In this document: positions 54,173-62,295 of the stretch, one piece after another | Layout: every line of letters starts with the position of its first letter | How positions within the stretch are numbered: position 1 is the first letter of the stretch | Assembly (NCBI GenBank): GCA_902785695.1 | Contig: CACZZQ010000012.1 | Span: 1-64,000 of the forward strand | DNA from: an uncultured Prevotellaceae bacterium | Lineage (GTDB): Bacteria; Bacteroidota; Bacteroidia; Bacteroidales; Bacteroidaceae | Length of the DNA stretch: 64,000 nt | Direction of reading: 5' to 3' | Translations under genes and position numbers: made by a program | The notes under the pieces: generated by a model | Databases searched by the model: none | Seen by the model: the letters and a program-made list of their open reading frames with translations, nothing else | Told to the model about the DNA's origin: nothing

Positions 54173-54343
54173 TGAGCAAATAAAAATGTATGTGCCACTC
54201 CCTTTGAGGGGAAAGCACGGGAGCAATGACAGTGCAAGCCGAGCGCAGAAGAGTGTACTCTTATGCTGAGGCGAAGCCTGTTATCGCGGGAGCAAAGGTA
54301 AAAAGAAAAATCCGAACAGCCAAGGGATTCGGAGAATATTTTT
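54173..54343 (-). repeat. 171-bp cassette, copy 2: terminator, promoter and leader
   Basis: Same layout as copy 1, with -7 box TACCTTTG (54300-54293) and hairpin TCCGAA/TTCGGA (about 54311-54333). It feeds the antitoxin-toxin pair. The rest of the gap to 54567 holds the hairpin at 54368 and the promoter of the next gene. Confidence 0.8.
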
Positions 54344-54367
54344 CAAAACTTGAATAAGTATCGTATC

Positions 54368-54405
54368 TGACTGGCAGCACTCACGATGAGACTGTCAGTC
54401 TTTTT
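54368..54405 (+). terminator. Orphan terminator-like hairpin
   Basis: GACTGGCAG pairs with CTGTCAGTC, then TTTTTG. No plus-strand gene lies upstream, so it may be a relic or block read-through. Confidence 0.5.
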
Positions 54406-54498
54406 GTGGGGCTGGACAGATTGTGCCTTTACGAGGGAAAAGATAAGAAATATAATGTTAAATGTTGCAACTTTTTCGTTATAATGCCAATATAGTTG

Positions 54499-54506
54499 TA
54501 CTTTTG
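54499..54506 (+). promoter_or_regulatory. -7 box for the 190-residue barrel protein
   Basis: TACTTTTG, 61 bases before the ATG. Confidence 0.55.
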
Positions 54507-54567
54507 CAAGTAAGATATGCAATTAATGATATGCGACAGAAACAAAACAAATAAAAACAATTAACGT

Positions 54568-55140
54568 ATGAAAAAGTTTTTTCTGACAATGTGTGTGGCT
54601 TTGCTCAGCATTAGCATACAGGCACAGGAACAAAAGCACGAAGTTGGTGTGTTCTATGGAGCAGGATCAGCATCCGACGTTTTTTCAATCATCACGAGTT
54701 CGTTTGCTGCCGCTGCGGGCGACCAGAGTTCATTCTGGGGTCCCATAGGTGTAGAGTACTATTACAACATCTCGCCCACTATAGGCTTGGGGGCCGTGGC
54801 CTCTTATGCCGGATGTAAGGTAGAGGACGAGAAAACCCACAAGGATGATCTGACCGAGAGCTTTTTCACGGTGATGCCATCGGTGAAGTTCAACTGGCTG
54901 CGCAAGAAGAACTTCGGTATGTATTCAGCCCTTTCTGCAGGTGTGATGTTCTGCTCAATCTCTTGTAATGACAATGCGAAGACATACGACCCAAACGCAA
55001 AAGACGAGAGTTTGGCAGCATTTATGTTCCAGGTCACAGCCTTGGGTGCTGAGTTCGGCGGTTCTGCATTCCGCGGATTCGTAGAGGCTGGCGTGGGTGA
55101 GAAAGGCCTGTTCTGTGCTGGTCTGAGATATAAGTTCTAA
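54568..55140 (+). CDS. Small outer-membrane beta-barrel protein
   Basis: 190 residues. Signal peptide MKKFFLTMCVALLSISIQAQ; the mature protein alternates in beta strands (VGVFYGAGSASD, GPIGVEYYYNISPTIGLGAV, SAGVMFCSI) and ends in the outer-membrane pattern LRYKF. An eight-stranded barrel is likely. Two Cys residues in CSISC are unusual for such a barrel. It starts a plus-strand run of small envelope genes up to 57752. Function unknown. Confidence 0.75.
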   Translation: MKKFFLTMCVALLSISIQAQEQKHEVGVFYGAGSASDVFSIITSSFAAAAGDQSSFWGPIGVEYYYNISPTIGLGAVASYAGCKVEDEKTHKDDLTESFFTVMPSVKFNWLRKKNFGMYSALSAGVMFCSISCNDNAKTYDPNAKDESLAAFMFQVTALGAEFGGSAFRGFVEAGVGEKGLFCAGLRYKF

Positions 55141-55268
55141 GCTATAAATAATAGGTATAGACGATGAAGAAACCAAGATTATGTGAGTAGATACCTTGGT
55201 GGCGGTTATGATAATTTCCATAGAAGAGATTTCGGGTCTGAAAATTTTGGCGTATAGGTCATTTACCG

Positions 55269-55511
55269 ATGAAAACGATGAAACGAAGCACATCATCTGC
55301 TGCCAATCCCTCCATCATGGGCGTGGAGATGGGCGAAGAGACCGACTCTGCCTATCACGTGGTGTTCCGCAGCTATACGGGCGCGTTGGTACACTTTTAT
55401 GTCGACAAGGCCAATGGCATGACAAGGATGGTGGAATCCGTGCCTGCTCTTGGTGTCGAAGAAGAGGCTGGAAAAATTAATTTGTTCGATTACTTAGAGA
55501 AAAATGAATAA
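55269..55511 (+). CDS. Hypothetical 80-residue protein
   Basis: A protein with no signal peptide; a beta-rich middle (YHVVFRSYTGALVHFYVDK) and acidic end. I do not recognise a family. The stop overlaps the start of the next gene by eight bases, which supports coding. The stretch 55141-55268 before it shows only a very short frame (MKKPRLCE). Confidence 0.45.
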   Translation: MKTMKRSTSSAANPSIMGVEMGEETDSAYHVVFRSYTGALVHFYVDKANGMTRMVESVPALGVEEEAGKINLFDYLEKNE

Positions 55512-55800
55512 GGCAAAGCTTTTGATGGCCTGCACCGTCCTCACTGTTGGTTTCCTGAGTTCATGCTCCATCCAAGAGATTTTCAGTGACACGGTGGAAC
55601 TTGAAACTTACAAGGGTTTGCAGAAGGCCCAGAAGTCGAAAGGCTCACATCCAAGTGAAAAACAACAGGCGAAGGAGGCCGAACGGCTGAAGCAGGAGGG
55701 CAAATGCCCCTCCTGCCGAGGTGCAGGCAAGACACCCGATGGTCGTTACACCTGCACTGTCTGCAACGGCACTGGCCAGTATCAAGAAAAGAAAGAATAG
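55504..55800 (+). CDS. Small lipoprotein with DnaJ-type Cys-rich repeats
   Basis: 98 residues. The lipobox FLSSC is near 18-22. The C-terminal 35 residues hold two CxxCxGxG units (CPSCRGAG and CTVCNGTG), the zinc-binding repeat of the DnaJ central domain. Without a J domain it is not a chaperone partner of DnaK in the usual sense; a redox, metal-binding or protein-binding role at the envelope is possible. It lies between an unknown gene and a TlpA-like thioredoxin gene (six bases later), which makes a thiol-related role attractive. Confidence 0.75.
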   Translation: MNKAKLLMACTVLTVGFLSSCSIQEIFSDTVELETYKGLQKAQKSKGSHPSEKQQAKEAERLKQEGKCPSCRGAGKTPDGRYTCTVCNGTGQYQEKKE

Positions 55801-55806
55801 AAAACG

Positions 55807-56961
55807 ATGAAGAAAGTATTTATGTTAGCTGCATTCGCTATCGCAGCAGAGCCTTCAATGGCACAAGGTTCAAAGCAGCAAGAGCCAACAAGCTCGCTTG
55901 ATTGGCCGAGTCGCGCCGTACAAAGGCAAAGCCAAGTACAGTATACCGTCAGCGGTACATTCGCTAAAAACGGCAAGACGGTCTATCTGATAGACGAGTT
56001 GACGGAACAGAAAATCGACAGCACGGTTGTTGCCGATGGCAGGTTTTCGTTTACGGGCACTGCCGCTCAAGATGCCCTGATGGCTGTTAGGGCAAAGAGC
56101 AGTAGCTGGACTACGCAGTTCTTCAACGACGGCACGCCCGTCAGCATCAATCTCAACGACAGTACACTGAAAGGCTCTCCGCAGAACGAACGTCTGACGA
56201 AAATCAACTATGAGATGGAGAAGCCACGAAAGCGATTTGCAGCCATGACTGCCAATCTGACCGAGGCAGACATAGAGGCGCGTGCGGATGAACTCTCGGA
56301 CGAGATGAACAAGATGATTACCGAACTGACAACCAGAGCCAACAGGGCGTTTAATGAGGAGCACAACTCGCTGATACCCGTCGCATTCGCCGGCTATTAT
56401 TTCTTGGAGAATGGCGTGGAGGCTTACGACGAGCTGGTGAAGCAGCAGGTGGCGTTTGCGCGTCATCCTTATCTGAAGAAGATAAGAGATGAAGTCGCAG
56501 AAGAGACGAGGCCGAAGGACGGTGAGAAGATGGCCTTTATCGGACAGCAGTACACCGACCTGGAGATGGCTGATCCCAACGGTAAGATGCACAAGATCAG
56601 CGAGCTTATGGCCGAGGGTAAGTATGTGCTCGTCGACTTCTGGGCCTCGTGGTGCGGTCCCTGCCGTGCAGAGATGCCTAACGTGCTGGAGGCCTACAAC
56701 AAATTCCACGATAAGGGCTTCGAGGTCGTAGGTGTGTCGTTCGACCAGAAGAAGGAGGCTTGGATAAAGGCCATCGGTCAGCTTAAGATGCCGTGGCTGC
56801 AGATTTCCGACCTGAAAGGCTGGAATTGTGCCGCTGCTCCTATTTATAAGATTGATGGCATCCCCGACAATATCCTCATTGACCCACAGGGCAAGATCAT
56901 CTACCGCGGCCTTCGTGGCAAGGCACTGCACACAAGGCTGGAGCAGGTGTTGAAGAAGTAG
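55807..56961 (+). CDS. TlpA-like thiol-disulfide oxidoreductase with DUF4369-type N-terminus
   Basis: 384 residues. A short signal (MKKVFMLAAFAIAAEPSMAQ) is followed by a DUF4369-like beta domain (about 45-130: YTVSGTFAKNGKTVYLID), a helical linker, and a thioredoxin fold with WCGPC (Cys283 and Cys286) in FWASWCGPCRAEMPN and the cis-Pro region IDGIPDNILIDPQG. Such periplasmic proteins reduce or oxidise exported thiol proteins. The two-CxxC lipoprotein just upstream is a possible partner. Confidence 0.88.
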   Translation: MKKVFMLAAFAIAAEPSMAQGSKQQEPTSSLDWPSRAVQRQSQVQYTVSGTFAKNGKTVYLIDELTEQKIDSTVVADGRFSFTGTAAQDALMAVRAKSSSWTTQFFNDGTPVSINLNDSTLKGSPQNERLTKINYEMEKPRKRFAAMTANLTEADIEARADELSDEMNKMITELTTRANRAFNEEHNSLIPVAFAGYYFLENGVEAYDELVKQQVAFARHPYLKKIRDEVAEETRPKDGEKMAFIGQQYTDLEMADPNGKMHKISELMAEGKYVLVDFWASWCGPCRAEMPNVLEAYNKFHDKGFEVVGVSFDQKKEAWIKAIGQLKMPWLQISDLKGWNCAAAPIYKIDGIPDNILIDPQGKIIYRGLRGKALHTRLEQVLKK

Positions 56962-56993
56962 TTAATAGTTAAGTAGATAAGTAGTTAAGCCAA

Positions 56994-57752
56994 ATGAATA
57001 TTAAGTTACACACCCCCAAGAGTCTGAAGATGGGCAGTGGAATGGCTTCAATGAAGCAATTAATGTTGTCAATTATCGCTACCACCATATCCATCGCACT
57101 TACATTCGGAACTGCAGCCTTCCTCGACAAAAAAAAGAAAGAAAATGAGAAGCGCGAGATCGTGATGATGGTGATGTACGATATGTACAACTCGTTGCAG
57201 TCGATAGGAAAGGCAGACTCGACCATCCAGCAGGCGATGGGAATGCAGTTGCAGATAGCAGAAGACACCACCAAGTTCGAAACGCTGCGATACAAATTTG
57301 CACAACTGATACCAAAGGCAGAATATACCGAGACCACGGAGCGCATCTTCTCGTCGAGCATCGAAACCATCAACACCGTTGGCAACGTGCTTTTCACCGA
57401 GAATGTGGCAGAGTTCTATCAGATACGCAAGAATTACAAGACATCGGTATGCGACTCCATAGCCAATGAAATAACCCGTAGTCAGCCGTTCTTTTCCTTA
57501 AAGAATTCGCTTGATTTCGAATACTCTTTCTATGCTATTGTGAGCAGTAGTATGCTGAAGGATATGCAGCTTAAGTATGCCCAGTGCAAGCAGATGATGG
57601 AAGTTACCGACGCTGATATCGACGCATATCGCGAGCAGCGCGAGCAGATTGATAAAGGCATGATGGACGATGATGCTTTCGGCGACTCATTAGTAAACAG
57701 ATTCATAGAGATACAATCTGCTATTGAAGCGGCAAAGGCAAAACTGAAATAG
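56994..57752 (+). CDS. Hypothetical single-helix membrane protein
   Basis: 252 residues. One membrane helix (about 22-44, LMLSIIATTISIALTFGTAAF) is followed by a charged helical domain that probably lies in the periplasm. No domain is recognised. It starts 32 bases after the TlpA-like gene, across a short (TTAAGTAG)-type repeat, and converges with ruvA. Proteins of this shape occur in Bacteroidales beside envelope genes; no function is assigned. Confidence 0.6.
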   Translation: MNIKLHTPKSLKMGSGMASMKQLMLSIIATTISIALTFGTAAFLDKKKKENEKREIVMMVMYDMYNSLQSIGKADSTIQQAMGMQLQIAEDTTKFETLRYKFAQLIPKAEYTETTERIFSSSIETINTVGNVLFTENVAEFYQIRKNYKTSVCDSIANEITRSQPFFSLKNSLDFEYSFYAIVSSSMLKDMQLKYAQCKQMMEVTDADIDAYREQREQIDKGMMDDDAFGDSLVNRFIEIQSAIEAAKAKLK

Positions 57753-57765
57753 GAAGTAGAATTTC

Positions 57766-58368
57766 TTATTTGATCTGCTTCAATGCCAGTTTCACCACTT
57801 GTTCCACAGGCAGCGTAGGCTGTTCTTGCAGGATTTGCACGACAACCTTCTGCGTAGGTGCAGGCGCAAAGCCCAACATGGTGAGAGCGGCAACGGCCTC
57901 ATCGCGAACGGCATTATTGACGGGTGCAGAGACGGTGCCACCAGCAGGAATCTCGTCGGCAATACCAAGGGCTACAATCTTATCGCGCAGGTCAACGATG
58001 ATGCGCTGGGCCGTCATCTTGCCAATGCCCTTGATGCTCTGAATAAGACGGGCATTACCTGTAGAGATAGCAGAACAGAGCTCGCTGACACTCATACCTG
58101 ATAGCATCATTCGAGCCGTATTGGCTCCCACACCACTGACGGTGATAAGCAATTCGAACATCTCGCGTTCCTTTTTACTATAAAAGCCATAGAGCACATA
58201 AGCATCCTCGCGAATGGCTTCATAGACATAGAGTTTTACTTCTTTCTTGCCTTGAATGGCACTAAAAGTGGTGAGCGAGATATTCAGCCCATAGCCCACA
58301 CCAGCAGCCTCAACCGTTGCCATTGCGGGGGTCAAGTCGGTCAATTCACCCTTGATATATTCTATCAT
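57766..58368 (-). CDS. ruvA: Holliday junction DNA helicase subunit RuvA (intact)
   Basis: 200 residues. It binds four-way junctions and loads RuvB for branch migration. N-terminal OB fold ([30 protein letters not shown]), two helix-hairpin-helix motifs ([31 protein letters not shown]) and the C-terminal RuvB-binding domain ([15 protein letters not shown]) are all complete. The DNA of its C-terminal half is duplicated at 50540-50753, where it is fused to an rmuC relic. Confidence 0.95.
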   Translation of the reverse strand: MIEYIKGELTDLTPAMATVEAAGVGYGLNISLTTFSAIQGKKEVKLYVYEAIREDAYVLYGFYSKKEREMFELLITVSGVGANTARMMLSGMSVSELCSAISTGNARLIQSIKGIGKMTAQRIIVDLRDKIVALGIADEIPAGGTVSAPVNNAVRDEAVAALTMLGFAPAPTQKVVVQILQEQPTLPVEQVVKLALKQIK

Positions 58369-58518
58369 AATTTACAATTTTGTATATATACATCCTTTTT
58401 AACGCTCATAAATGTCAATTTATTGTATTTCGAGGGTATGAACTTGCAATTTGTCACAAAATGATAGAATTTAGATAATTTTTACGTCAAAATGTAATGC
58501 TATTAAGATAAAAAGCAT

Positions 58519-58526
58519 TACTTTTG
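58519..58526 (+). promoter_or_regulatory. -7 box for ddh
   Basis: TACTTTTG, 43 bases before the ATG. The gap 58369-58518 is AT-rich and shows no gene. Confidence 0.6.
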
Positions 58527-58569
58527 CCGCCGCAAAACAATTAATGGGACAACAAAACACATTATAAAA

Positions 58570-59469
58570 ATGAAGAAAATCAGAGCAGCCGTCGTTGGTT
58601 ACGGCAACATTGGTAAGTATGCACTCGAAGCGCTCGAGGCAGCACCTGACTTTGAAGTAGCAGGTATCGTACGTCGTAATGGCGCAGAGAATAAGCCTGC
58701 AGAACTGGCTCAGTATGAGGTTGTGAAGGATATCAAGGAACTGAAGAACGTTGACGTGGCTATTCTGGCTACCCCAACTCGTTCATGCGAGGAGTACGCC
58801 AAGCAGATTCTGCCCTTGGGCATTAATACCGTTGACTCTTTCGATATCCACGGACTGATTCGCGACTATCGTCGTACGCTGATGGACATCAACAAGAAGA
58901 CCAACACCGTGAGCGTTATCGCTGCTGGTTGGGACCCAGGTTCTGACTCTATCGTTCGCACACTGATGCAGAGCCTTGCTCCCAAAGGATTGAGCTATAC
59001 GAACTTCGGTCCTGGTATGTCAATGGGACACAGCGTATGCGTACGCTCAAAGGCTGGTGTGAAGAATGCTCTGTCAATGACTATCCCCTTGGGCGAGGGT
59101 ATCCACCGCCGTATGGTATATGTAGAGTTGGAAGAGGGTGCCAAGCTGGATGAGGTGACAGCAGCCATCAAGGCTGACCCCTACTTCGCTAACGACGAGA
59201 CACACGTATTCCAGGTAGAGAGCGTTGACGACGTTCGCGACATGGGTCACGGTGTAAACTTGGTACGTAAAGGTGTAAGCGGTAAGACTCAGAACCAGCG
59301 TCTGGAGTTCAACATGAGCATCAACAACCCCGCCCTCACCGGTCAGGTATTGGTGAATGTGGCACGTGCCTCCATGCGCCTGCAGCCTGGTTGCTACACC
59401 ATGATAGAGATTCCTGTTATCGACATGCTGCCCGGTGATCGTGAAGACCTGATCAGCCACTTGGTATAA
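58570..59469 (+). CDS. ddh: Meso-diaminopimelate D-dehydrogenase
   Basis: 299 residues. It makes meso-diaminopimelate from tetrahydrodipicolinate in one NADPH-dependent step for lysine and peptidoglycan. The NADP motif VVGYGNIGKYALEAL opens the protein; DSFDIH, AAGWDPGSDSIVR and GPGMSMGHSV are characteristic of the Ddh family. A terminator follows at 59495. Bacteroidota often use this route beside or instead of the aminotransferase route. Confidence 0.93.
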   Translation: MKKIRAAVVGYGNIGKYALEALEAAPDFEVAGIVRRNGAENKPAELAQYEVVKDIKELKNVDVAILATPTRSCEEYAKQILPLGINTVDSFDIHGLIRDYRRTLMDINKKTNTVSVIAAGWDPGSDSIVRTLMQSLAPKGLSYTNFGPGMSMGHSVCVRSKAGVKNALSMTIPLGEGIHRRMVYVELEEGAKLDEVTAAIKADPYFANDETHVFQVESVDDVRDMGHGVNLVRKGVSGKTQNQRLEFNMSINNPALTGQVLVNVARASMRLQPGCYTMIEIPVIDMLPGDREDLISHLV

Positions 59470-59494
59470 ACTATATTTATCTAATCACAACAAA

Positions 59495-59531
59495 AATCTG
59501 ATAATTCGTATCGAGTTATCAGATTTTTTTG
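59495..59531 (+). terminator. Terminator after ddh
   Basis: AATCTGATAA and TTATCAGATT pair around an 11-base loop and run into TTTTTTTG. The next gene's -7 box (TATTTTTG, 59532-59539) begins directly after. Confidence 0.85.
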
Positions 59532-59573
59532 TATTTTTGCAAACGAACTAAAACACAACTAAAACGAAACAAA

Positions 59574-60989
59574 ATGAAGAAACAACTTCTTTCACTCTTT
59601 GGGCTTATTGCAGCCATCAGCACATGGGCTGGCGATTACGCGAGATATTACGAGGCATTGCCTACACAGGTGAAGGCTGTGGTGAAGGTAGAGATTCCAG
59701 CCAACGTGGTGAACATCAAGGACTGTGGCGGCGTGGGCGACGGTATAACGCTCTGCACGGAAGCTTTCGAAAAGGGAATCTCGAAGCTATCGAAGATGGG
59801 CGGCGGACGACTCACGGTACCCGAGGGCGTATGGCTCACAGGTCCTATCATGCTGAAAGACAACATAGAGCTGCATCTGGAGAAGAATGCGTTGGTAGTC
59901 TTCTCACCCAATAAGTCGCTATTCCTCGACAAAAATGCTGATGCCAAGCGCGTGTATCCTTGCATCCGCGCCTCGAAGCGCACCAATATAGCGATTACTG
60001 GCGAGGGAACACTCGACGGCAACGGACAGCAATGGCGTCCCGTGAAACGAGGAAAGATGAGCGATGTAGAGTGGAACCAATACCAAGAGATGGGGGGACA
60101 GGTGACAGAGAAAGGTGACCTGTGGTATCCTTGGCAGATGAAAAACGGCTATGCCGACATTGCCGATGATCCCGTGAAGCAAGAAAGTATGCGCAATGAC
60201 CTCATCCGTCTGACCGATTGTAAGAACGTGCTCATTGAGGGGGTAACCATTCAGAACGCCCCCCGTTTCCACTTACATCCCTGCTACTGCGAGAATGTGA
60301 TTATCGACGGTGTCACAGTACGCTCGGAATGGAACGTACAGAACGGTGACGGCATCGACCTCTCCGACTGTCATCAGGCACTCATCGTCAACAGCACTGT
60401 CAGCGTGGGCGATGATGGGATCTGCATGAAAAGCGGTCAGCCCTCAAAGAGTCATCCTATTAGTGGATGTGAGGACATCGTGATTCAGGACAATACCGTG
60501 AATCACGCTCACGGCGGTTTCGTGTTGGGCAGCGAGACGGCAGCAGGTGTCCGTCGCATGGTGGTACGTCACAACACGTTCAGCGGTACTGACGTAGGTC
60601 TGCGCTTCAAGAGCGGACTGGGCAGGGGTGGTAAGACGGAAGCTCTCTACATCAGCGACATCATGATGAATGATATCGCCTCAGAAGCAATCATATTCCA
60701 GTGCGACTATGTAAACCGACATGCTGGGGATGACGGCAAGGAGCCTGTATTCACAAATGAAGAAAAGAAATGGGCGCCCAACTTCCAAGACATCCATATC
60801 AATAATGTCGTCTGTCGAGGTTGCGAAACTGGCATCAAGGCCAGCGGTATCGAAGGTCTCAACTGCGTTCATGACATCTCCATCAACAACTGCACCATCG
60901 TCTATAACAAGACAGACAAGCAGATTGACGAAAAAACCGCACAACTGCAAATGAGCAATGTGCGGCTAATACCAAACAAAGCGCAATAA
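59574..60989 (+). CDS. GH28 polygalacturonase-like glycoside hydrolase
   Basis: 471 residues from the ATG at 59574; the frame's earlier TTG at 59529 is inside the promoter. A signal peptide (MKKQLLSLFGLIAAISTWAG) is followed by a right-handed beta-helix. GH28 signatures are in order: NVQNGDGIDLSDC (catalytic Asp), VGDDGICMKSG (Asp pair), HAHGGFVLGSE (catalytic His) and GLRFKSG (RxK). Family enzymes hydrolyse polygalacturonic acid or rhamnogalacturonan. No sorting tail is present, so periplasmic location is likely. With the PL1-like lyase at 1.2 kb this suggests pectin breakdown. Confidence 0.9.
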   Translation: MKKQLLSLFGLIAAISTWAGDYARYYEALPTQVKAVVKVEIPANVVNIKDCGGVGDGITLCTEAFEKGISKLSKMGGGRLTVPEGVWLTGPIMLKDNIELHLEKNALVVFSPNKSLFLDKNADAKRVYPCIRASKRTNIAITGEGTLDGNGQQWRPVKRGKMSDVEWNQYQEMGGQVTEKGDLWYPWQMKNGYADIADDPVKQESMRNDLIRLTDCKNVLIEGVTIQNAPRFHLHPCYCENVIIDGVTVRSEWNVQNGDGIDLSDCHQALIVNSTVSVGDDGICMKSGQPSKSHPISGCEDIVIQDNTVNHAHGGFVLGSETAAGVRRMVVRHNTFSGTDVGLRFKSGLGRGGKTEALYISDIMMNDIASEAIIFQCDYVNRHAGDDGKEPVFTNEEKKWAPNFQDIHINNVVCRGCETGIKASGIEGLNCVHDISINNCTIVYNKTDKQIDEKTAQLQMSNVRLIPNKAQ

Positions 60990-61001
60990 CACGCTATGCA
61001 A

Positions 61002-61035
61002 TACGGCAGTCAGTCATCAAGACTCGACTGCCGTA
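61002..61035. terminator. Bidirectional terminator overlapping the lpdA 3' end
   Basis: TACGGCAGTC and GACTGCCGTA are perfect complements around a 14-base loop. The hairpin covers the last codons of lpdA and lies 13 bases after the GH28 stop. Poly-T on either side is weak. Confidence 0.6.
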
Positions 61036-62285
61036 AATAGTATCTCTGAGAGTGTGGGATGGATGTGTACCATATCACGCAGTTCATCAATCGTGGTATT
61101 CTTGCACATCAGAACGCTGACCTCCTGAATGATATCGGCCGAATGGGCACCGTAGGCATGAGCACCTAATATGAAGCCTCCCCCCTGCCCCTCCGAAAGA
61201 GGGGTGATAAAGAGTTTGAGCATACCCTCGGTCTCGTTCATAGCCAAGGCCTTGCCATTAGCACGCCAGAAGGATTTCTTGCATTCGTAGGGAATACCTT
61301 GCTCCTTTAACTGATCTTCAGTAGGACCTACACACGCAGCCTCTGGCGTTGTAAAGATGGCAGCAGGCATGATGTCGAAACGGATATGGTCTTTCTTACC
61401 AAGAATATGATTCACGACATGAACGGCTTGCATCTCTGCAGCATGAGCTAACATCTGCTTGCCGTTGACGTCGCCGATGGCGTAAACGGAAGCCTCACCC
61501 CCCGCCCTCTCCGAGGGGAGAGGGAGCTGAAAGTTATCGTCAACGGGGATAGCACCGTTGGGAGCAAGGGTAATGCCAATGGTTTCGAGGCCCAGTCCCT
61601 CAGTGCGAGGTTTACGGCCCGTAGCCATCAGTATGACATCGGCATCTATATCCGCGATATTCTCTACGGCGGTCTTCATCTTAAAGGTAATGCCCAGCTT
61701 CTCCAAATACTTGCGCAGACGTTTGGCGATATCACTATCAAGGGCAGGCAGACATTCCTTCAGGTACTCGATAACTGTCACCTCAGAGCCAAAGCGATGG
61801 AACACACTGGCGAACTCCATACCAATGACGCCAGCACCAATAATAGCAAGACGCTTAGGCAGGGTTTCAAGGTTCAGAAGTCCTGTAGAGTCAACTACGC
61901 GAGGGTCGTCAAGACCTTTAATAGGGAGCCATTTCGTCTCAGAGCCGGTAGCAATGATAATGGGAGCCTCCCCCAGCCCCTCCAAAAGGAGGGGAGTCTT
62001 GCCAAAGACGGCCTTCTCACGGACAAGCGTGATATTAGGGTGCGAGAGAATACCCTCTACCCCACTCCGCAATTGACTAACCACCTGAGCCATCCGCTCG
62101 CGAGCCTCAGCGAAAGATGCAGAGTGGACATAGGTCTTTGTAGGGATACAGCCCACATTCAGGCACGTACCTCCTACCTCGCCATCCTCAAAGATAGTAA
62201 CCTTCAAGCCCTGTTTGGCAGCATATTCAGCGGCGCGGTACCCACCAGGCCCCGCACCGATGATAATGAGATCCGTTTCTTTCAT
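61017..62285 (-). CDS. lpdA: Dihydrolipoyl dehydrogenase (glycine cleavage L protein)
   Basis: 422 residues. It reoxidises dihydrolipoyl groups with NAD+. The FAD motif IIGAGPGGYRAAEYA, the redox Cys pair Cys41/Cys46 (GGTCLNVGCIPTK), the NAD motif AIIGAGVIGMEFAS, the FAD loop YAIGDVNGK and the C-terminal catalytic HIHPTLSE are present. It is slightly shorter than typical (about 450-470), yet has three inserted loops: TPLLLEGLGEAP, LPLPSERAGGEAS and TPLSEGQGGG. Each is encoded by a GC-rich palindrome read in the same frame. The gene is 10 bases after gcvPB, so it most likely serves the glycine cleavage system. Confidence 0.92.
   Translation of the reverse strand: MKETDLIIIGAGPGGYRAAEYAAKQGLKVTIFEDGEVGGTCLNVGCIPTKTYVHSASFAEARERMAQVVSQLRSGVEGILSHPNITLVREKAVFGKTPLLLEGLGEAPIIIATGSETKWLPIKGLDDPRVVDSTGLLNLETLPKRLAIIGAGVIGMEFASVFHRFGSEVTVIEYLKECLPALDSDIAKRLRKYLEKLGITFKMKTAVENIADIDADVILMATGRKPRTEGLGLETIGITLAPNGAIPVDDNFQLPLPSERAGGEASVYAIGDVNGKQMLAHAAEMQAVHVVNHILGKKDHIRFDIMPAAIFTTPEAACVGPTEDQLKEQGIPYECKKSFWRANGKALAMNETEGMLKLFITPLSEGQGGGFILGAHAYGAHSADIIQEVSVLMCKNTTIDELRDMVHIHPTLSEILFTAVES
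61177..61210. repeat. GC-rich palindromic element 1 in lpdA
   Basis: CCCCTC (61188-61193), loop CGAAA, GAGGGG (61199-61204), flanked by GCCTCCCCCCTG. Encodes TPLSEGQGGG. Confidence 0.75.
61491..61527. repeat. GC-rich palindromic element 2 in lpdA
   Basis: CCCTCTCC (61505-61512), loop GAGG, GGAGAGGG (61517-61524), flanked by GCCTCACCCCCCG. Encodes LPLPSERAGGEA. Confidence 0.75.
61966..62000. repeat. GC-rich palindromic element 3 in lpdA
   Basis: CCCCTCC (61977-61983), loop AAAA, GGAGGGG (61988-61994), flanked by GCCTCCCCCAG. Encodes TPLLLEGLGEA. Confidence 0.75.
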
Positions 62286-62295
62286 TATTTAATTC

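Noticed and set aside
54116..54226. N-terminal extension of the antitoxin-like protein
   Set aside because: It is encoded by the repeated leader cassette, also present where no such gene exists (copy 1).
55196..55480. Open frame of 94 codons overlapping the 80-residue hypothetical gene
   Set aside because: It is in another frame, Arg/Cys/His-rich and lacks coupling to the next gene, whereas the 80-residue frame overlaps the lipoprotein start.
50502..58368. Prophage or integrative element
   Set aside because: No integrase, transposase, phage structural gene or att-like repeat with a tRNA was found; only the ruvA/rmuC junction and the cassette repeats are present.
61017..62285. Lpd as part of a pyruvate or 2-oxoglutarate dehydrogenase complex
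   Set aside because: No E1 or E2 genes nearby; the gene is directly behind gcvPB.
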